Assembly: GCF_025370935.1 (NCBI RefSeq)
Contig: NC_133501.1
Location: 1,953,075-2,017,074, forward strand
DNA: 64,000 nucleotides
Origin: Choristoneura fumiferana
Lineage: Eukaryota > Arthropoda > Insecta > Lepidoptera > Tortricidae
Reading direction: 5' to 3'
The translations under genes were made by a program, and so were the position numbers. How positions within the stretch are numbered: the stretch's first letter is position 1; each line of letters begins with the position of its first letter. The notes beneath the pieces are model-generated. The model had not been told where the DNA came from and did no database searches. It saw only the letters and a list, made by a program, of their open reading frames with translations. Below are positions 63,607 to 64,000 of this stretch, in pieces.

Positions 63607-64000
63607 CGACACAATTTAACTCATTTTGAATCATCATCTTTGCCATAACTAATTTTTTAAGCAATTAACTGCATTACTGAGTAAGCTAGAAAAATACCTA
63701 AAGCCAGCGTGTATTGTAGTTACAGCCGCAAACTTAAACAGGATTCTTTAACACCCTGTATGCTCTATGTATTTGTGAAACCAAGATACTAAAATGACGT
63801 TTCATGTGTTGCCTGTTTTTTACATCTCATAAATAGTGATGTGCCACAACCGGTAGTCACCGAAAAGTTTTGATAAGTACCTGTTATACGTAAAAAAAAA
63901 TGAACGGATCTGTGACGTACTAAACACACGTAGGGCACTTAAGACATTCTAAAAAAGGCAAAATGTGTCTAATGAAATTCCACCGTTTTGATGTCGTATA
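63607..64000. other. Right edge, no feature seen
   Basis: AT-rich sequence with no recognised repeat and no splice-bounded ORF. Confidence 0.4.

Overview
This is a eukaryotic nuclear window, AT-rich and densely packed with transposable elements. It is almost certainly from a lepidopteran (moth or butterfly). The support is several tRNA-derived SINE types, RTE-like tails with the 'gcccgcggcttcgcccgcg' signature, the '(TTTGAA)n' LINE tail, a BEL/Pao element, a DD41D mariner and a Penelope-like element, all of types I know from moth genomes. No prokaryotic feature, CRISPR array, rRNA or convincing functional tRNA gene is visible.

Five host genes can be assembled by joining exons whose splice sites and codon phases agree. 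All were read by eye, without transcripts. (A) 819-9327, + strand: a secreted basic protein of about 286 aa. (B) 17271-11474, - strand: a secreted 156-aa protein with two Kazal-like cysteine domains; the 3' half of its third exon has been amplified in tandem. (C) 22933-19449, - strand: an Artemis-like (DCLRE1C, SNM1/beta-CASP) nuclease of 384 aa with an upstream noncoding exon. (D) 30328-45832, + strand: a zinc-finger gene of about 1000 aa built from five copies of a two-finger module, with two tandemly duplicated alternative first exons that each encode a membrane-anchor-like N-terminus. (E) 62513-51381, - strand: a secreted protein of about 194 aa whose second intron contains a complete BEL/Pao retrotransposon.

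Autonomous mobile elements are: a CR1/L2-group LINE (about 24250-28227) with an intact ORF1 and an ORF2 broken by one frameshift and one stop; a DD41D mariner with one frameshift (28398-29439); a Penelope-like element (17626-18586) with a GIY-YIG domain, a hammerhead-ribozyme-like core and a 14-bp target duplication; an RTE fragment (4090-4720); a second LINE 3' end (about 1830-2733); and the BEL/Pao element (52650-59810), which has identical 506-bp LTRs, a GTATT target duplication and an intact 1741-codon ORF.

Most of the rest is non-autonomous: foldback elements and MITEs, tRNA-derived SINEs, dispersed repeats and minisatellites, sitting mainly in introns of genes A, B, D and E. Three small exon pairs or ORFs (33741-34074, 50497-50958, 63523-63606) may be further small genes or relics and are reported with low confidence.
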